Below are positions 25,938-33,535 of a DNA stretch of 49,317 nucleotides, in pieces (position 1 is the first letter of the stretch; the number at the start of each line of letters is the position of its first letter). The DNA comes from an uncultured Bacteroidales bacterium (GTDB taxonomy: Bacteria > Bacteroidota > Bacteroidia > Bacteroidales > Paludibacteraceae). The stretch spans positions 23,357 to 72,673 of the forward strand of contig ONQO01000022.1 of assembly GCA_900319995.1 (NCBI GenBank), in the 5' to 3' direction. The notes below the pieces were generated by a model. It was given only the letters and a program-made list of their open reading frames with translations. It did no database searches and was not told the DNA's origin. A program made the position numbers and the translations under genes.

Positions 25938-27362
25938 ATGATACAAGCTATACAACTGATTTTAGCACTGTCCTTTCTCGTATTGATTCACGAACTGGGA
26001 CATTTCACCTTTGCACGTATCTTCAAGGTACGCGTGGAGAAGTTTTATATGTTCTTCAACCCTTGGTTGAGCCTCGTACGTATGAAGAAATTTGACGGCA
26101 AATGGCATGTTAAATTCTTCAGCAAGAACGAAGATGAGGAATGGAAAAAACATCCCGAGAACACGGAATGGGGTATCGGCTGGCTGCCTTTCGGCGGTTA
26201 TTGTGCGATTGCCGGTATGGTGGACGAAACTCATTCCACCGAAGACCTCGCTTCTACACCGCAAGATTGGGAGTTTCGAAGCAAACCGGCGTGGCAACGC
26301 CTCTTGATTATTCTCGGAGGTATCCTCGTCAATTTCATTGGCGCACTGGTCATTTTCTCTATGCTCTTGTTCCATTACGGCGAGGAGAAACTGCCGCTAC
26401 GAAATATCACCAACGGACTTTATTATTCGCAAATATTGTTGGACGAAGGGTTCCAACAACGGGATAAGATTCTCACTATCAACGGTGTAGAACCTGATGA
26501 GTTAAGCGATGTCGTTCAAGCTATCATTATCGAAGGACAGAGAGAGGTTACCGTTCTGCGCGGTACCGATACGGTGCAACTTACTTTGTCCGAGGATCTG
26601 GGAACACGTTATTTGGCGGAGCAGAACACGTTCGACAAACGAGAGCGCGAAAAAGCACGTATGGACAACAGTTACCGAAAACAACGGTATGTGTTATTGT
26701 CCGAATGGATACCTTGTGTCTTGGACAGCGTTCTGGAGGGATCGGTGGCGCATGCCGCGGGATTACAGAAAGGAGACAGTTTATTGGCGATTGCAGGCAC
26801 GGAAGTCCCAGGGTATATGCAATTGGTGCAAGAACTACAATTACATCCATGCGACTCGGTCACGATAGACTTTAGCCGCGAAGGGCAAAAACAGTCCGTG
26901 CGAGTTTTCTTGGGAGATGAGTGCAAGTTGGGGATCACGCCACGCATTGATTTCCAAACAGAAACGAAGAACTACTCGTTCCTACAGTCTATTCCGGCTG
27001 GTATTCGTTACGGATGGGAGATTTTGGAAATGTATGTCAAACAGTTCCGACTCGTCTTTACCAAAGAAGGAGCACAATCCCTCGGCGGATTCGGAGCTAT
27101 CGGAGGTATGTTCCCCGGTTTTTGGAGTTGGTATGCCTTCTGGCACATGACCGCTTTCCTTAGCCTGATTCTGGCGTTCATGAACTTCCTACCTATTCCT
27201 GCTCTTGACGGTGGATATATTCTCTTCCTCCTCTTTGAGATGATAACACGGCGCAAACCAAGTGATAAGTTCCTCGAAATAGCCAATACAATCGGATTCT
27301 GGATACTTATTGCTCTGCTCATCTTTGCTAACGGTAATGATATTTTAAAAATCTTCTTTTAA
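25938..27362 (+). CDS. rseP: Site-2 (RseP-type) intramembrane zinc protease
   Basis: The 474-residue product has the S2P layout. A first membrane helix contains the zinc motif HELGH (H18, E19, H22). A central periplasmic part holds two PDZ-like units (NGVEPDELSDVV near residue 175 and LQKGDSLLAIAGTEV near 275). A late membrane segment has the NFLPIPALDGG third-ligand motif, followed by a final helix. RseP proteases cut membrane-bound anti-sigma factors and cleared signal peptides. It follows dxr, an arrangement seen in many bacteria. The start is right behind seven AAATGAC-type heptamers; I took MIQAIQ as the start because it lies at the family N-terminus just before the first helix. Confidence 0.93.
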   Translation: MIQAIQLILALSFLVLIHELGHFTFARIFKVRVEKFYMFFNPWLSLVRMKKFDGKWHVKFFSKNEDEEWKKHPENTEWGIGWLPFGGYCAIAGMVDETHSTEDLASTPQDWEFRSKPAWQRLLIILGGILVNFIGALVIFSMLLFHYGEEKLPLRNITNGLYYSQILLDEGFQQRDKILTINGVEPDELSDVVQAIIIEGQREVTVLRGTDTVQLTLSEDLGTRYLAEQNTFDKREREKARMDNSYRKQRYVLLSEWIPCVLDSVLEGSVAHAAGLQKGDSLLAIAGTEVPGYMQLVQELQLHPCDSVTIDFSREGQKQSVRVFLGDECKLGITPRIDFQTETKNYSFLQSIPAGIRYGWEILEMYVKQFRLVFTKEGAQSLGGFGAIGGMFPGFWSWYAFWHMTAFLSLILAFMNFLPIPALDGGYILFLLFEMITRRKPSDKFLEIANTIGFWILIALLIFANGNDILKIFF

Positions 27363-27372
27363 TTCTACGGAC

Positions 27373-27909
27373 ATGGTTAATGGCGATTCCCTTAATTACT
27401 TCGTTCACGAGTCCTCTTATGTGGATGAAGGCTGCCAAATAGGCAAAGGAACGAAAATATGGCATTTCAGTCATATTATGAAAGGATGTATCATCGGCGA
27501 AGACTGTAATATTGGTCAAAACGTAGTCATCTCACCGGATGTCGTCTTAGGGCGAAACTGCAAAATACAAAATAATGTTTCCGTCTATACTGGCGTACGT
27601 TGCGAGGACGATGTGTTCCTCGGACCATCGATGGTCTTTACCAATGTCATCAATCCTCGGGCCGCCGTTTCACGCAAAGATGAATATAAACCAACCATCA
27701 TTCATCGCGGAGCGTCGGTCGGTGCCAATGCCACGATTGTCTGTGGACACGAGTTGGGGGAATACTGCCTCATTGGCGCAGGCTCGGTAGTCACCAAAGA
27801 TGTACCTCCCTATGCCCTAATGGTCGGAAACCCAGCCAAACAAATCGGTTGGGTCAACGCTCACGGTGACAAATGTGCCACCCTCGAAGAAGCCATGCAA
27901 AATGACTAA
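27373..27909 (+). CDS. WbpD/WlbB-like left-handed beta-helix N-acetyltransferase
   Basis: The 178-residue protein shows hexapeptide repeats (IGKGTKIWHFSHI, IGEDCNIGQNVVI, LGRNCKIQNNVSVY, VFLGPSMVFTNV) of a trimeric left-handed beta-helix acyltransferase. The lines KIWHFSHI, CKIQNNVSVYTGV, NPRAAVSRKDEYK and VGANATIVCGHELG closely follow enzymes that acetylate UDP-2-acetamido-3-amino-2,3-dideoxy-glucuronate (WbpD/WlbB), a sugar step in O-antigen synthesis. No other gene of that pathway is nearby, so the true substrate is open. It sits 10 bp behind rseP. Its final residues QND and its stop are encoded in the start of a family B heptamer array. Confidence 0.8.
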   Translation: MVNGDSLNYFVHESSYVDEGCQIGKGTKIWHFSHIMKGCIIGEDCNIGQNVVISPDVVLGRNCKIQNNVSVYTGVRCEDDVFLGPSMVFTNVINPRAAVSRKDEYKPTIIHRGASVGANATIVCGHELGEYCLIGAGSVVTKDVPPYALMVGNPAKQIGWVNAHGDKCATLEEAMQND

Positions 27910-27935
27910 ATGGTAAATCACAAATGACAAATAAC
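27900..27935 (+). repeat. Family B heptamer array between the acetyltransferase and DUF4293 genes
   Basis: AAATGAC, one extra T, then AAATGGT, AAATCAC, AAATGAC and AAATAAC. The array holds the stop of the upstream gene (27907-27909) and an in-frame ATG at 27924 of the downstream gene. Confidence 0.9.
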
Positions 27936-27938
27936 TAT

Positions 27939-28421
27939 ATGATACAACGCATTCAAACTCTTTATTTATTGGTGGTTGTAGCACTGGGTATTACTCTGTT
28001 TTTTATGCCTGTGCTCCAATTTGAAACGCCCGAAGGAGCGGAAACGATCCGCGTATGGGAACTGAGCGCTACCGGACTAACGGAAATAACAGAAACAGAT
28101 TTGGAACCACAGACACTGAACGGCATTTGGGGATTGGCGCTCATTACTCTGCTGATTCCGATTATGGCGATTATTGACATTTTCCTCTTTAAGAAACGTA
28201 TCCTACAAGCCAGGCTGAATATTTTCACCGTTATGCTCTGCTTAGGATATTACGGGGTATTGGCTATCTATATCTGGTTCGCTAAAATGAATCTCGAAAC
28301 CATCTGGTATATCAAACCCTGGGCTTCTATTCCTGCTGTTTGTTTAGTCCTAACCATCATGGCTACACGCCGTATCCTCAAAGACGAAGCTCTGGTGCGC
28401 GCCGCCGATAGAATCCGATGA
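27939..28421 (+). CDS. DUF4293 family membrane protein
   Basis: About 160 residues with four hydrophobic segments: YLLVVVALGITLFFMPVL, LALITLLIPIMAIIDIFLF, IFTVMLCLGYYGVLAIYI and SIPAVCLVLTIMA. A basic end follows (ATRRILKDEALVRAADRIR). The N-terminus MIQRIQTLYLL is the usual start of the Bacteroidota-specific DUF4293 family, whose function is unknown. I chose ATG 27939; the in-frame ATG at 27924 would only add MTNNY, encoded by heptamer repeats. The stop overlaps the mscS start (ATGA). Confidence 0.8.
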   Translation: MIQRIQTLYLLVVVALGITLFFMPVLQFETPEGAETIRVWELSATGLTEITETDLEPQTLNGIWGLALITLLIPIMAIIDIFLFKKRILQARLNIFTVMLCLGYYGVLAIYIWFAKMNLETIWYIKPWASIPAVCLVLTIMATRRILKDEALVRAADRIR

Positions 28422-29434
28422 ATATGAGTATCTTAAATACGATCCTTCTCCAGATACCCGCTCCTACCCCTGAGCAGATTGAGGCCAAAAGGGACTCCAT
28501 CCGTGCAGGCGCACGCATGATGATTGAAACGGCTAAATCAGACCCCGAGACCTTTTGGCAGGAGGTCGGCAAAGCTGCATTGAATTTTGGTATTAAAGTG
28601 CTGGCGGCACTCCTCATCTTCATCATCGGTATTCTGCTCATCCGTTGGATTCAGAGACTCCTGAAAAAAGCGTTTGCACATCGAAAGACGGAACAGACCA
28701 TCGCCTCCTTTATATCCTCCTTCGTCTCTATTTCCTTAACCGTACTGCTGATTGTCATCTCCGTGAGCACTCTGGGAGTGAACACCACTTCGCTCGCTGC
28801 CCTGCTTGCTGCTGGAGGTATGGCCATCGGTATGGCGCTTTCCGGTACGGTGCAGAATTTCTCAGGGGGACTAATGATACTTGCTTTCAAACCGTTCAAG
28901 GCTGGCGACGTAATCGAGGCGCAAGGTACGCTCGGTACAGTAATCGAAGTGAATATAACGGCAACGAAAGTACTCACTCCCGATAACAGAGTGGTGATAC
29001 TGCCCAATGGTGCGCTCTCTAACGGAATAATCAATAATTTCAACGGACGCCCTTTGAGACGTATTGAATGGACTGTCAGTGTTTCCTATGGAGTAGATGC
29101 CGAAAAATGCAAAAAGGCAATTCTGGAGATTGTCAATTCCGACACGCGTATCCTGAATGGAGAGACAAATATCACCGAACTGTACAAAAGTCTCGATGTC
29201 GCGTCGTATCAACTTTCTACCGTCAATTATCGGCTGAAAGCTGTTCCTGATCCTTTCGTCGCACTTAAATCGCTCAATGAGAACGACATTACTTTCGTCG
29301 TAAGGGCTTGGGTTATCGGTAAGGACTATTGGGATGTCTTCTTTGCTTTGCAAGAACGGTTCTATACCGAACTGCCGCCACAAGGATTCACGTTCGCTTA
29401 TCCGCATATGGATGTGACCATGCTCAAACAGTGA
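28418..29434 (+). CDS. Small-conductance mechanosensitive channel, MscS family
   Basis: A 338-residue protein. After a 50-residue soluble N-terminus come three membrane helices (about residues 50-70, 95-115 and 120-145). The third is the Gly/Ala-rich pore helix AALLAAGGMAIGMALSG, followed by VQNFSGGLMILAFKPF, which is highly typical of MscS. The cytosolic beta domain follows (GDVIEAQGTLGTVIEVN, TPDNRVVILPNG), then the mixed C-terminal domain. MscS channels open on membrane tension and release solutes during osmotic downshift. The start overlaps the DUF4293 stop and the stop overlaps the rlmN start (TGATG), so the three genes are translationally coupled. Confidence 0.93.
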   Translation: MNMSILNTILLQIPAPTPEQIEAKRDSIRAGARMMIETAKSDPETFWQEVGKAALNFGIKVLAALLIFIIGILLIRWIQRLLKKAFAHRKTEQTIASFISSFVSISLTVLLIVISVSTLGVNTTSLAALLAAGGMAIGMALSGTVQNFSGGLMILAFKPFKAGDVIEAQGTLGTVIEVNITATKVLTPDNRVVILPNGALSNGIINNFNGRPLRRIEWTVSVSYGVDAEKCKKAILEIVNSDTRILNGETNITELYKSLDVASYQLSTVNYRLKAVPDPFVALKSLNENDITFVVRAWVIGKDYWDVFFALQERFYTELPPQGFTFAYPHMDVTMLKQ

Positions 29435-30573
29435 TGGAGATTCTGCTTGGTAAAACGTTGACGGAATTGCAAGAGGTCGCCTTGAGCGTCGGGTTGCAAA
29501 AGTTCGCAGGGAAACAACTTGCGCAATGGCTTTATGTGCAACGGGTTACGGACTTTGACGAAATGACGAATATCTCTCTCAAAGGACGCGAAGCCCTCAA
29601 AGCACGTTATTCAATAGGTCGGCATGCTCCGGTACGAGAAGCTATCAGCCAAGATGGCACAAGAAAGTACCTTTTTGAAATCACCACCCCACCCCAAAAT
29701 AGCCAACAGCCAACTGCTAACAGCCAAAAGCCAATAGCCAATAGCCAAAAGCCAACTGCCAATTACGTCGAATCAGTCTATATTCCCGAGGACGACAGAG
29801 CTACGCTTTGCGTATCTTCACAAGCCGGATGTAAGATGGGGTGCCGGTTCTGTATGACCGGGTCGCTCGGCTTTCACGGACATCTCTCCACTTCCGAAAT
29901 CATCAATCAGATCTTCGAAATAGATTCAATCGCTTTGACGAACAACATCGCGCCCTTATCCAATATAGTCTATATGGGAGAGGGAGAACCGATGGACAAC
30001 CTGGATAATGTACTTCGTTCTCTTGAGATCATGACGGCCGATTACGGATGTGCCTGGTCTCCAAAAAGGATTACCGTTTCTACCGTCGGAATCCCCACCA
30101 TGAAACGGTTTCTCGAGGAAAGTGAGTGTCACCTCGCCGTCTCACTCCACAATCCCTTCCCTTTGGAGCGTGCCGACATTATGCCCGCTGAAAAAATGAT
30201 GTCCATTACCGATGTCGTCGCGCTCATCAAACAATACGACTGGACACACCAGCGGCGTGTCAGTTTTGAGTATATCTGTTGGGAGGGAATGAATGATACA
30301 CCTCGTCATGCCAAAGAACTCCTCCGACTCCTCAAAGGACTTAACTGCCGAATCAATTTAATACGCTTTCATCAGGGTATAGATGACGTCAAACCTTCTC
30401 GAAACAACTCATTCCTTTTCAAAAGCTCTAATGAAGATACGATGGTTTGGCTGCGTGATTATCTCACTTCCAATGGTTTAACCACCACCATCCGCCGTTC
30501 GCGTGGTGAAGACATCCTCGCTGCGTGTGGCATGCTCGTTAATGCCTTAAAAGGACCCTCAAAAATGTTCTAA
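29434..30573 (+). CDS. rlmN: 23S rRNA (adenine2503-C2) methyltransferase RlmN with heptamer-encoded insert
   Basis: RlmN is a radical-SAM enzyme that methylates C2 of A2503 in 23S rRNA and A37 of some tRNAs. The 379-residue product has the cluster motif C133-x3-C137-x2-C140 (GCKMGCRFCMTG), GEGEPMDN, RITVSTVG, SLHNP, RVSFEYI and the C-terminal Cys in ILAACGML. The ATG at 29434 overlaps the mscS stop. Between FEI and YVESVYIP, relatives carry only a few residues. Here nine heptamer units add 21 residues as SQQPTAN-SQKPIAN-SQKPTAN (residues 90-110). The insert lies about 20 residues before the cluster motif. All catalytic motifs are intact, so I expect activity, but any change of one unit would shift the frame. 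Confidence 0.95.
   Translation: MEILLGKTLTELQEVALSVGLQKFAGKQLAQWLYVQRVTDFDEMTNISLKGREALKARYSIGRHAPVREAISQDGTRKYLFEITTPPQNSQQPTANSQKPIANSQKPTANYVESVYIPEDDRATLCVSSQAGCKMGCRFCMTGSLGFHGHLSTSEIINQIFEIDSIALTNNIAPLSNIVYMGEGEPMDNLDNVLRSLEIMTADYGCAWSPKRITVSTVGIPTMKRFLEESECHLAVSLHNPFPLERADIMPAEKMMSITDVVALIKQYDWTHQRRVSFEYICWEGMNDTPRHAKELLRLLKGLNCRINLIRFHQGIDDVKPSRNNSFLFKSSNEDTMVWLRDYLTSNGLTTTIRRSRGEDILAACGMLVNALKGPSKMF
29701..29763 (+). repeat. Family C heptamer array inside rlmN (9 units, 63 bp)
   Basis: AGCCAAC x2, TGCTAAC, AGCCAAA, AGCCAAT x2, AGCCAAA, AGCCAAC and TGCCAAT. Nine units is exactly 63 bp or 21 codons, so the frame is kept and the protein gains three 7-residue repeats. Confidence 0.97.
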
Positions 30574-30589
30574 ATCTCCACCCCCAAAA

Positions 30590-30626
30590 AGCCAAAGTAA
30601 AAAAAAGCCAAAAGCCAACAGCCAAA
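30590..30626 (+). repeat. Family C heptamers behind rlmN
   Basis: One AGCCAAA at 30590-30596 and three adjacent units at 30606-30626 (AGCCAAA, AGCCAAC, AGCCAAA), separated by GTAAAAAAA-type spacers. They lie between the rlmN stop and a terminator. Confidence 0.85.
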
Positions 30627-30630
30627 GTAA

Positions 30631-30655
30631 AAAAACGCCCCGCAAGGGCGTTTTT
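30631..30655. terminator. Bidirectional terminator between rlmN and the DHH gene
   Basis: A perfect 10-bp inverted repeat AAAAACGCCC / GGGCGTTTTT with a 5-nt loop (CGCAA). The A and T runs on each side serve both convergent genes. Confidence 0.9.
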
Positions 30656-30661
30656 GCCCCC

Positions 30662-31708
30662 TTACTTCCCCTCTTTCTTTATGTATTTCGGGAAGGTCTT
30701 TTCGAATAACTGCACCGCCTGATCCAGCCTGCCGAATAACTCACCTCCGGAGGCGTTGGCGTGTCCGCCGCCATGAAAGACTTCGCTCGCCCAGATGTTC
30801 ACCGGACGGTCACCCTGCGACCGGAAAGAGACACGTATGCGCGGTTTCGGCGTACCGGGTTTGGGACGCTCCTCACGCATGAAAACGGAATAATAGACAT
30901 TACTGATTTGGAGCGGCATGTTCACCAAGCCCTCCGTGTCTCCCACTTGGTAGTGGTATTGGTCCAACTCGTCGGCGGAAAGGGTAATGAGCGACAGGTG
31001 GTATTCGGGAAAAATGCGCATCTTGCGGTACAACGCGTAACCCGTCAACCGTACTCTGTCCGTCGAATACTGATTGAAAACGGCGTCATAGATGGCATCT
31101 TTCTGAATGCCAGCCCTTAGGAGGTCGGCAATGATTTCGTACAACTCGCAACTATTCGAGTTGAAAGAGAAATTGCCGGTGTCGGTCATCAGTCCCGTGT
31201 ATATACAGGTAGCGACAGGCAGATTGATGCCAGAATCCATACTGCGTATGAAGCGATAGACGATCTCACACGCAGACGAAGTTTGCGGAAAAGAGAAGAC
31301 GGAATCGGCAAAATCCATCGGGTGTAAGTGATGGTCAATCAGTATCTTGGGCGCGGAAGACGCTATCAGTTTTTCCCCAATGGGTCCTATTCGTTTGGGG
31401 TCGTTGAAATCGGTACAAACGAACAGGTCCGCCTCCTCCGTCAGCGCATTACATTTCGCCTGTTCTTTCTCGTAAATGAGGATGTTCTCCGCTCCGGGCA
31501 TCCAGTTGAAAAACGCAGGAAAGGCATTAGGAACAATGACCTGTACAGACTCCTTGCCGCAGATTTCTGAAAGCCAATGAAACAGCGCCAAGGTGGAACC
31601 CATCGCATCGCCATCCGGCGCCATATGCGTGGTGATAACTATATGGTTCGCGCGCTCTATTAATACACGAGCTCGCGTGATTCCTTCTTTCGCAAATTCG
31701 ATATTCAT
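30662..31708 (-). CDS. DHH/DHHA1 phosphoesterase, NrnA-like oligoribonuclease
   Basis: Starting at ATG 31708 ([10 protein letters not shown]), which is 20 bp from the -7 box of a fitting promoter, the product has 348 residues; the longer reading frame would start upstream of that promoter. Motifs follow the DHH family: [12 protein letters not shown] (motif I), [16 protein letters not shown] (the DHH triad) and the C-terminal DHHA1 motif [11 protein letters not shown]. NrnA-type enzymes cut 2-5 nt RNAs to mononucleotides and remove the 3'-phosphate of pAp. The gene ends 6 bp from the shared terminator with rlmN and diverges from the rpmB operon. Confidence 0.9.
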   Translation of the reverse strand: MNIEFAKEGITRARVLIERANHIVITTHMAPDGDAMGSTLALFHWLSEICGKESVQVIVPNAFPAFFNWMPGAENILIYEKEQAKCNALTEEADLFVCTDFNDPKRIGPIGEKLIASSAPKILIDHHLHPMDFADSVFSFPQTSSACEIVYRFIRSMDSGINLPVATCIYTGLMTDTGNFSFNSNSCELYEIIADLLRAGIQKDAIYDAVFNQYSTDRVRLTGYALYRKMRIFPEYHLSLITLSADELDQYHYQVGDTEGLVNMPLQISNVYYSVFMREERPKPGTPKPRIRVSFRSQGDRPVNIWASEVFHGGGHANASGGELFGRLDQAVQLFEKTFPKYIKKEGK

Positions 31709-31727
31709 ATTCGCACTAATTTGAGCG

Positions 31728-31759
31728 CAAAGGTACAAAAAAAAATGCACATGTGCAAA
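31728..31759 (-). promoter_or_regulatory. Promoter of the DHH gene with palindrome in the spacer
   Basis: On the - strand TTTG (31756-31759) and TACCTTTG (31728-31735) are 20 bp apart. The perfect 12-bp palindrome TGCACATGTGCA (31746-31757) overlaps the TTTG box and could be an operator. Confidence 0.8.
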
Positions 31760-31795
31760 AAAAAGAAAGAATTTTTGCATTTTTTTGTTAAAATA

Positions 31796-31827
31796 TTTGG
31801 TCATGTCATAAAATTATTGTACCTTTG
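31796..31827 (+). promoter_or_regulatory. Promoter of the rpmB-rpmG-DUF4295 operon
   Basis: TTTG at 31796-31799 and TACCTTTG at 31820-31827 with a 20-bp spacer. A leader of about 60 nt follows before rpmB. It lies back to back with the DHH-gene promoter. Confidence 0.88.
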
Positions 31828-31894
31828 CACGATTTTTCGTGTAAATGTGCGAAAAGTCTATGGAATTGGAAAAAATAATAAAATATATAATACA

Positions 31895-32131
31895 ATGTCA
31901 AAGATTTGTCAAATTACAGGCAAGAAAGCCATGGGCGGCTGCAATGTGTCGCACTCGAAGCGTCACACTAAGAGGACCTTCGACGTGAACCTCTTCCGCC
32001 GCAAGTTCTACTGGGTAGAACAGGATGTATGGATCGAGCTGAACGTGAGTGCAGCCGGTCTGAGAACCATTAACAAGATAGGCCTCGACAACGCCTTGAA
32101 GCAGGCTGCCGAGAAGGGCTATCTCAATTAA
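31895..32131 (+). CDS. rpmB: 50S ribosomal protein L28
   Basis: The 78-residue product [13 protein letters not shown] ... [17 protein letters not shown] ... [18 protein letters not shown] is L28, a component of the large ribosomal subunit. The ATG at 31895 gives the conserved start. A longer in-frame reading begins upstream of the promoter and is not credible. First gene of a three-gene operon. Confidence 0.97.
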   Translation: MSKICQITGKKAMGGCNVSHSKRHTKRTFDVNLFRRKFYWVEQDVWIELNVSAAGLRTINKIGLDNALKQAAEKGYLN

Positions 32132-32148
32132 ACGAAAGGAGTTGAAAA

Positions 32149-32337
32149 ATGGCAAAGAAAGTAAAAGAAGCACGTGTTCAAGTCATCCTTGAGTGCACAG
32201 AGCAAAAGGCCAGCGGCGTTCCCGGTATGTCCCGCTACATCACCACCAAAAACCGCAAGAATACTCCTGATCGCTTGGAGTTGAAAAAATATAATCCCTT
32301 CCTGAAGAAGTACACGATTCACAAGGAGATTAAGTAA
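32149..32337 (+). CDS. rpmG: 50S ribosomal protein L33
   Basis: A 62-residue basic protein ([19 protein letters not shown] ... [20 protein letters not shown] ... HKEIK) with the L33 layout. Only one Cys is present, so this is a form without the zinc-binding Cys pairs. It begins 17 bp after rpmB. Confidence 0.96.
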   Translation: MAKKVKEARVQVILECTEQKASGVPGMSRYITTKNRKNTPDRLELKKYNPFLKKYTIHKEIK

Positions 32338-32367
32338 TGAACCCTCATTTTAGAAAGGCTTAGAAAA

Positions 32368-32520
32368 ATGGCAAAGAAAGCGGTCGCAACTCTGCAAACC
32401 GGTAATTCCGGTAGAGCGCACACCAAGTGCATCAAGATGGTTAAGTCGCCTAAGACCGGGGCTTACATCTTCCAGGAAGAAATCGTAGTGAACGAAAAAG
32501 TTCAGGAATTCTTCAAGTAA
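32368..32520 (+). CDS. DUF4295 family small basic protein
   Basis: A 50-residue product, MAKKAVATLQTGNSGR ... CIKMVKSPKTGAYIFQEE ... VQEFFK, matching DUF4295, a short Bacteroidota protein normally encoded right after rpmG. Its role is not known; the constant position and basic charge suggest a ribosome-linked part. A strong terminator follows within 15 bp. Confidence 0.92.
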   Translation: MAKKAVATLQTGNSGRAHTKCIKMVKSPKTGAYIFQEEIVVNEKVQEFFK

Positions 32521-32534
32521 AAAACCTAAAAATT

Positions 32535-32567
32535 AGCGCACTGTTTTTTATAGTGCGCTTTTTTTAT
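32535..32567 (+). terminator. Terminator of the rpmB operon
   Basis: Stem AGCGCACT / AGTGCGCT (8 bp perfect) with a 9-nt T-rich loop, followed by a run of T. Confidence 0.9.
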
Positions 32568-32585
32568 TTGCGTTCTATCTAAACC

Positions 32586-33509
32586 ATGCTTGGCATAATA
32601 ATCAATCCCAAATCAGGGAAAAAGGCTTTCCGCGCACAACGGATATACCTTTGGAAACTTTTACGTAAAAGACATCAACCTTTTGCTTATCGCGTTACCA
32701 AATATGCCGGTCATGCCATCGAGTTGGCGCGTGAACTGGTGGAAAAAGGATACGATGAGATCTTGGTGCTGGGCGGAGACGGTACGCTCTCCGAGGCGGT
32801 CAACGGTATCATGCGTGCCAACCTGCAGATGGAACAACGGGCCAAAATACAATTAGGACTCATGCCACGTGGCACGGGTAACGACTGGGGACGGTTCTGG
32901 AATCTGAACAAAAACCACAAAGAGAGCCTCAAACGATTCTTTGAGGGAGAGGGACATCCTATTGACATAGGATGCGTTACTTATTGGCGCAATAATATTG
33001 AGCACCATCGGTATTTCATCAATTCCGTCGGTTTCGGTGTGGACCCGCTTTGTTGCAGGAAAGCGGAAACACTCAAGTACTACATCGGCAGTCATCATGT
33101 CAATTATGTCTTCGGACTCATCGCTGCCATCATGCAGCATAAGTCACAACATATGATCCTTACGGTGGACGGTAAACAGGCCGTTGATGACCTCCTTTTT
33201 ACGATGAACATAGGCAACGGACCTTTCTCCGGCGGAGGTATCAAACAGAACCCGCAGGCGGATCCGCAGGATGGTGTCTTTCATGGCATGTTCGTTCGCA
33301 AACCTACTTTCAAGCAAGTCTGCAAAGCCCTGCCGAATCTCTTTAACGGCAAACTCACCGAGCTGCCTTTTGTCTATCCGCTCATTGGCAAAGAGATAGA
33401 AATCAGTTACCGCAAACATATCATGTTCGAGGCGGACGGCATCCTTGAAAACATCATTGGTCCGTGCCGTGTCTCATGTATCCACAATGCCGTTCAGTTC
33501 AAATGTTAA
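32586..33509 (+). CDS. Diacylglycerol/lipid kinase family protein (YegS/DgkB type)
   Basis: A 307-residue soluble protein of the DAGK catalytic family. It opens with IIINPKSGKKAF (phosphate-binding loop) and has VLGGDGTLSEAVNGIM (GGDGT at 63-67) and MPRGTGNDWGRFW. A C-terminal beta domain includes NIGNGPFSGGGIKQNPQADPQDG. Such enzymes phosphorylate diacylglycerol or related lipids with ATP, often to recycle lipid by-products; the substrate here is unknown. It opens an operon with the APH-RapZ and nucleotidyltransferase genes; I could not find a clear promoter in the 18 bp between the preceding terminator and its ATG. Its last codon and stop lie inside a family B array. Confidence 0.88.
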   Translation: MLGIIINPKSGKKAFRAQRIYLWKLLRKRHQPFAYRVTKYAGHAIELARELVEKGYDEILVLGGDGTLSEAVNGIMRANLQMEQRAKIQLGLMPRGTGNDWGRFWNLNKNHKESLKRFFEGEGHPIDIGCVTYWRNNIEHHRYFINSVGFGVDPLCCRKAETLKYYIGSHHVNYVFGLIAAIMQHKSQHMILTVDGKQAVDDLLFTMNIGNGPFSGGGIKQNPQADPQDGVFHGMFVRKPTFKQVCKALPNLFNGKLTELPFVYPLIGKEIEISYRKHIMFEADGILENIIGPCRVSCIHNAVQFKC

Positions 33510-33535
33510 ATGACAAATGACAAATGCCCAATGAT
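33501..33535 (+). repeat. Family B heptamer array spanning a stop/start junction
   Basis: AAATGTT, AAATGAC, AAATGAC, AAATGCC and CAATGAT. The first unit holds the kinase stop (TAA 33507-33509), the second the ATG 33510 of the next gene, and the last a second in-frame ATG at 33531. Confidence 0.93.

Noticed and set aside
31709..31804. Longer N-terminus of the DHH gene from 31804
   Set aside because: It would place the start upstream of the clear promoter at 31728-31759, and the added residues are Phe/Lys-rich without family likeness.
31721..31894. Longer N-terminus of rpmB
   Set aside because: The extension lies over the promoter region and is not part of L28.
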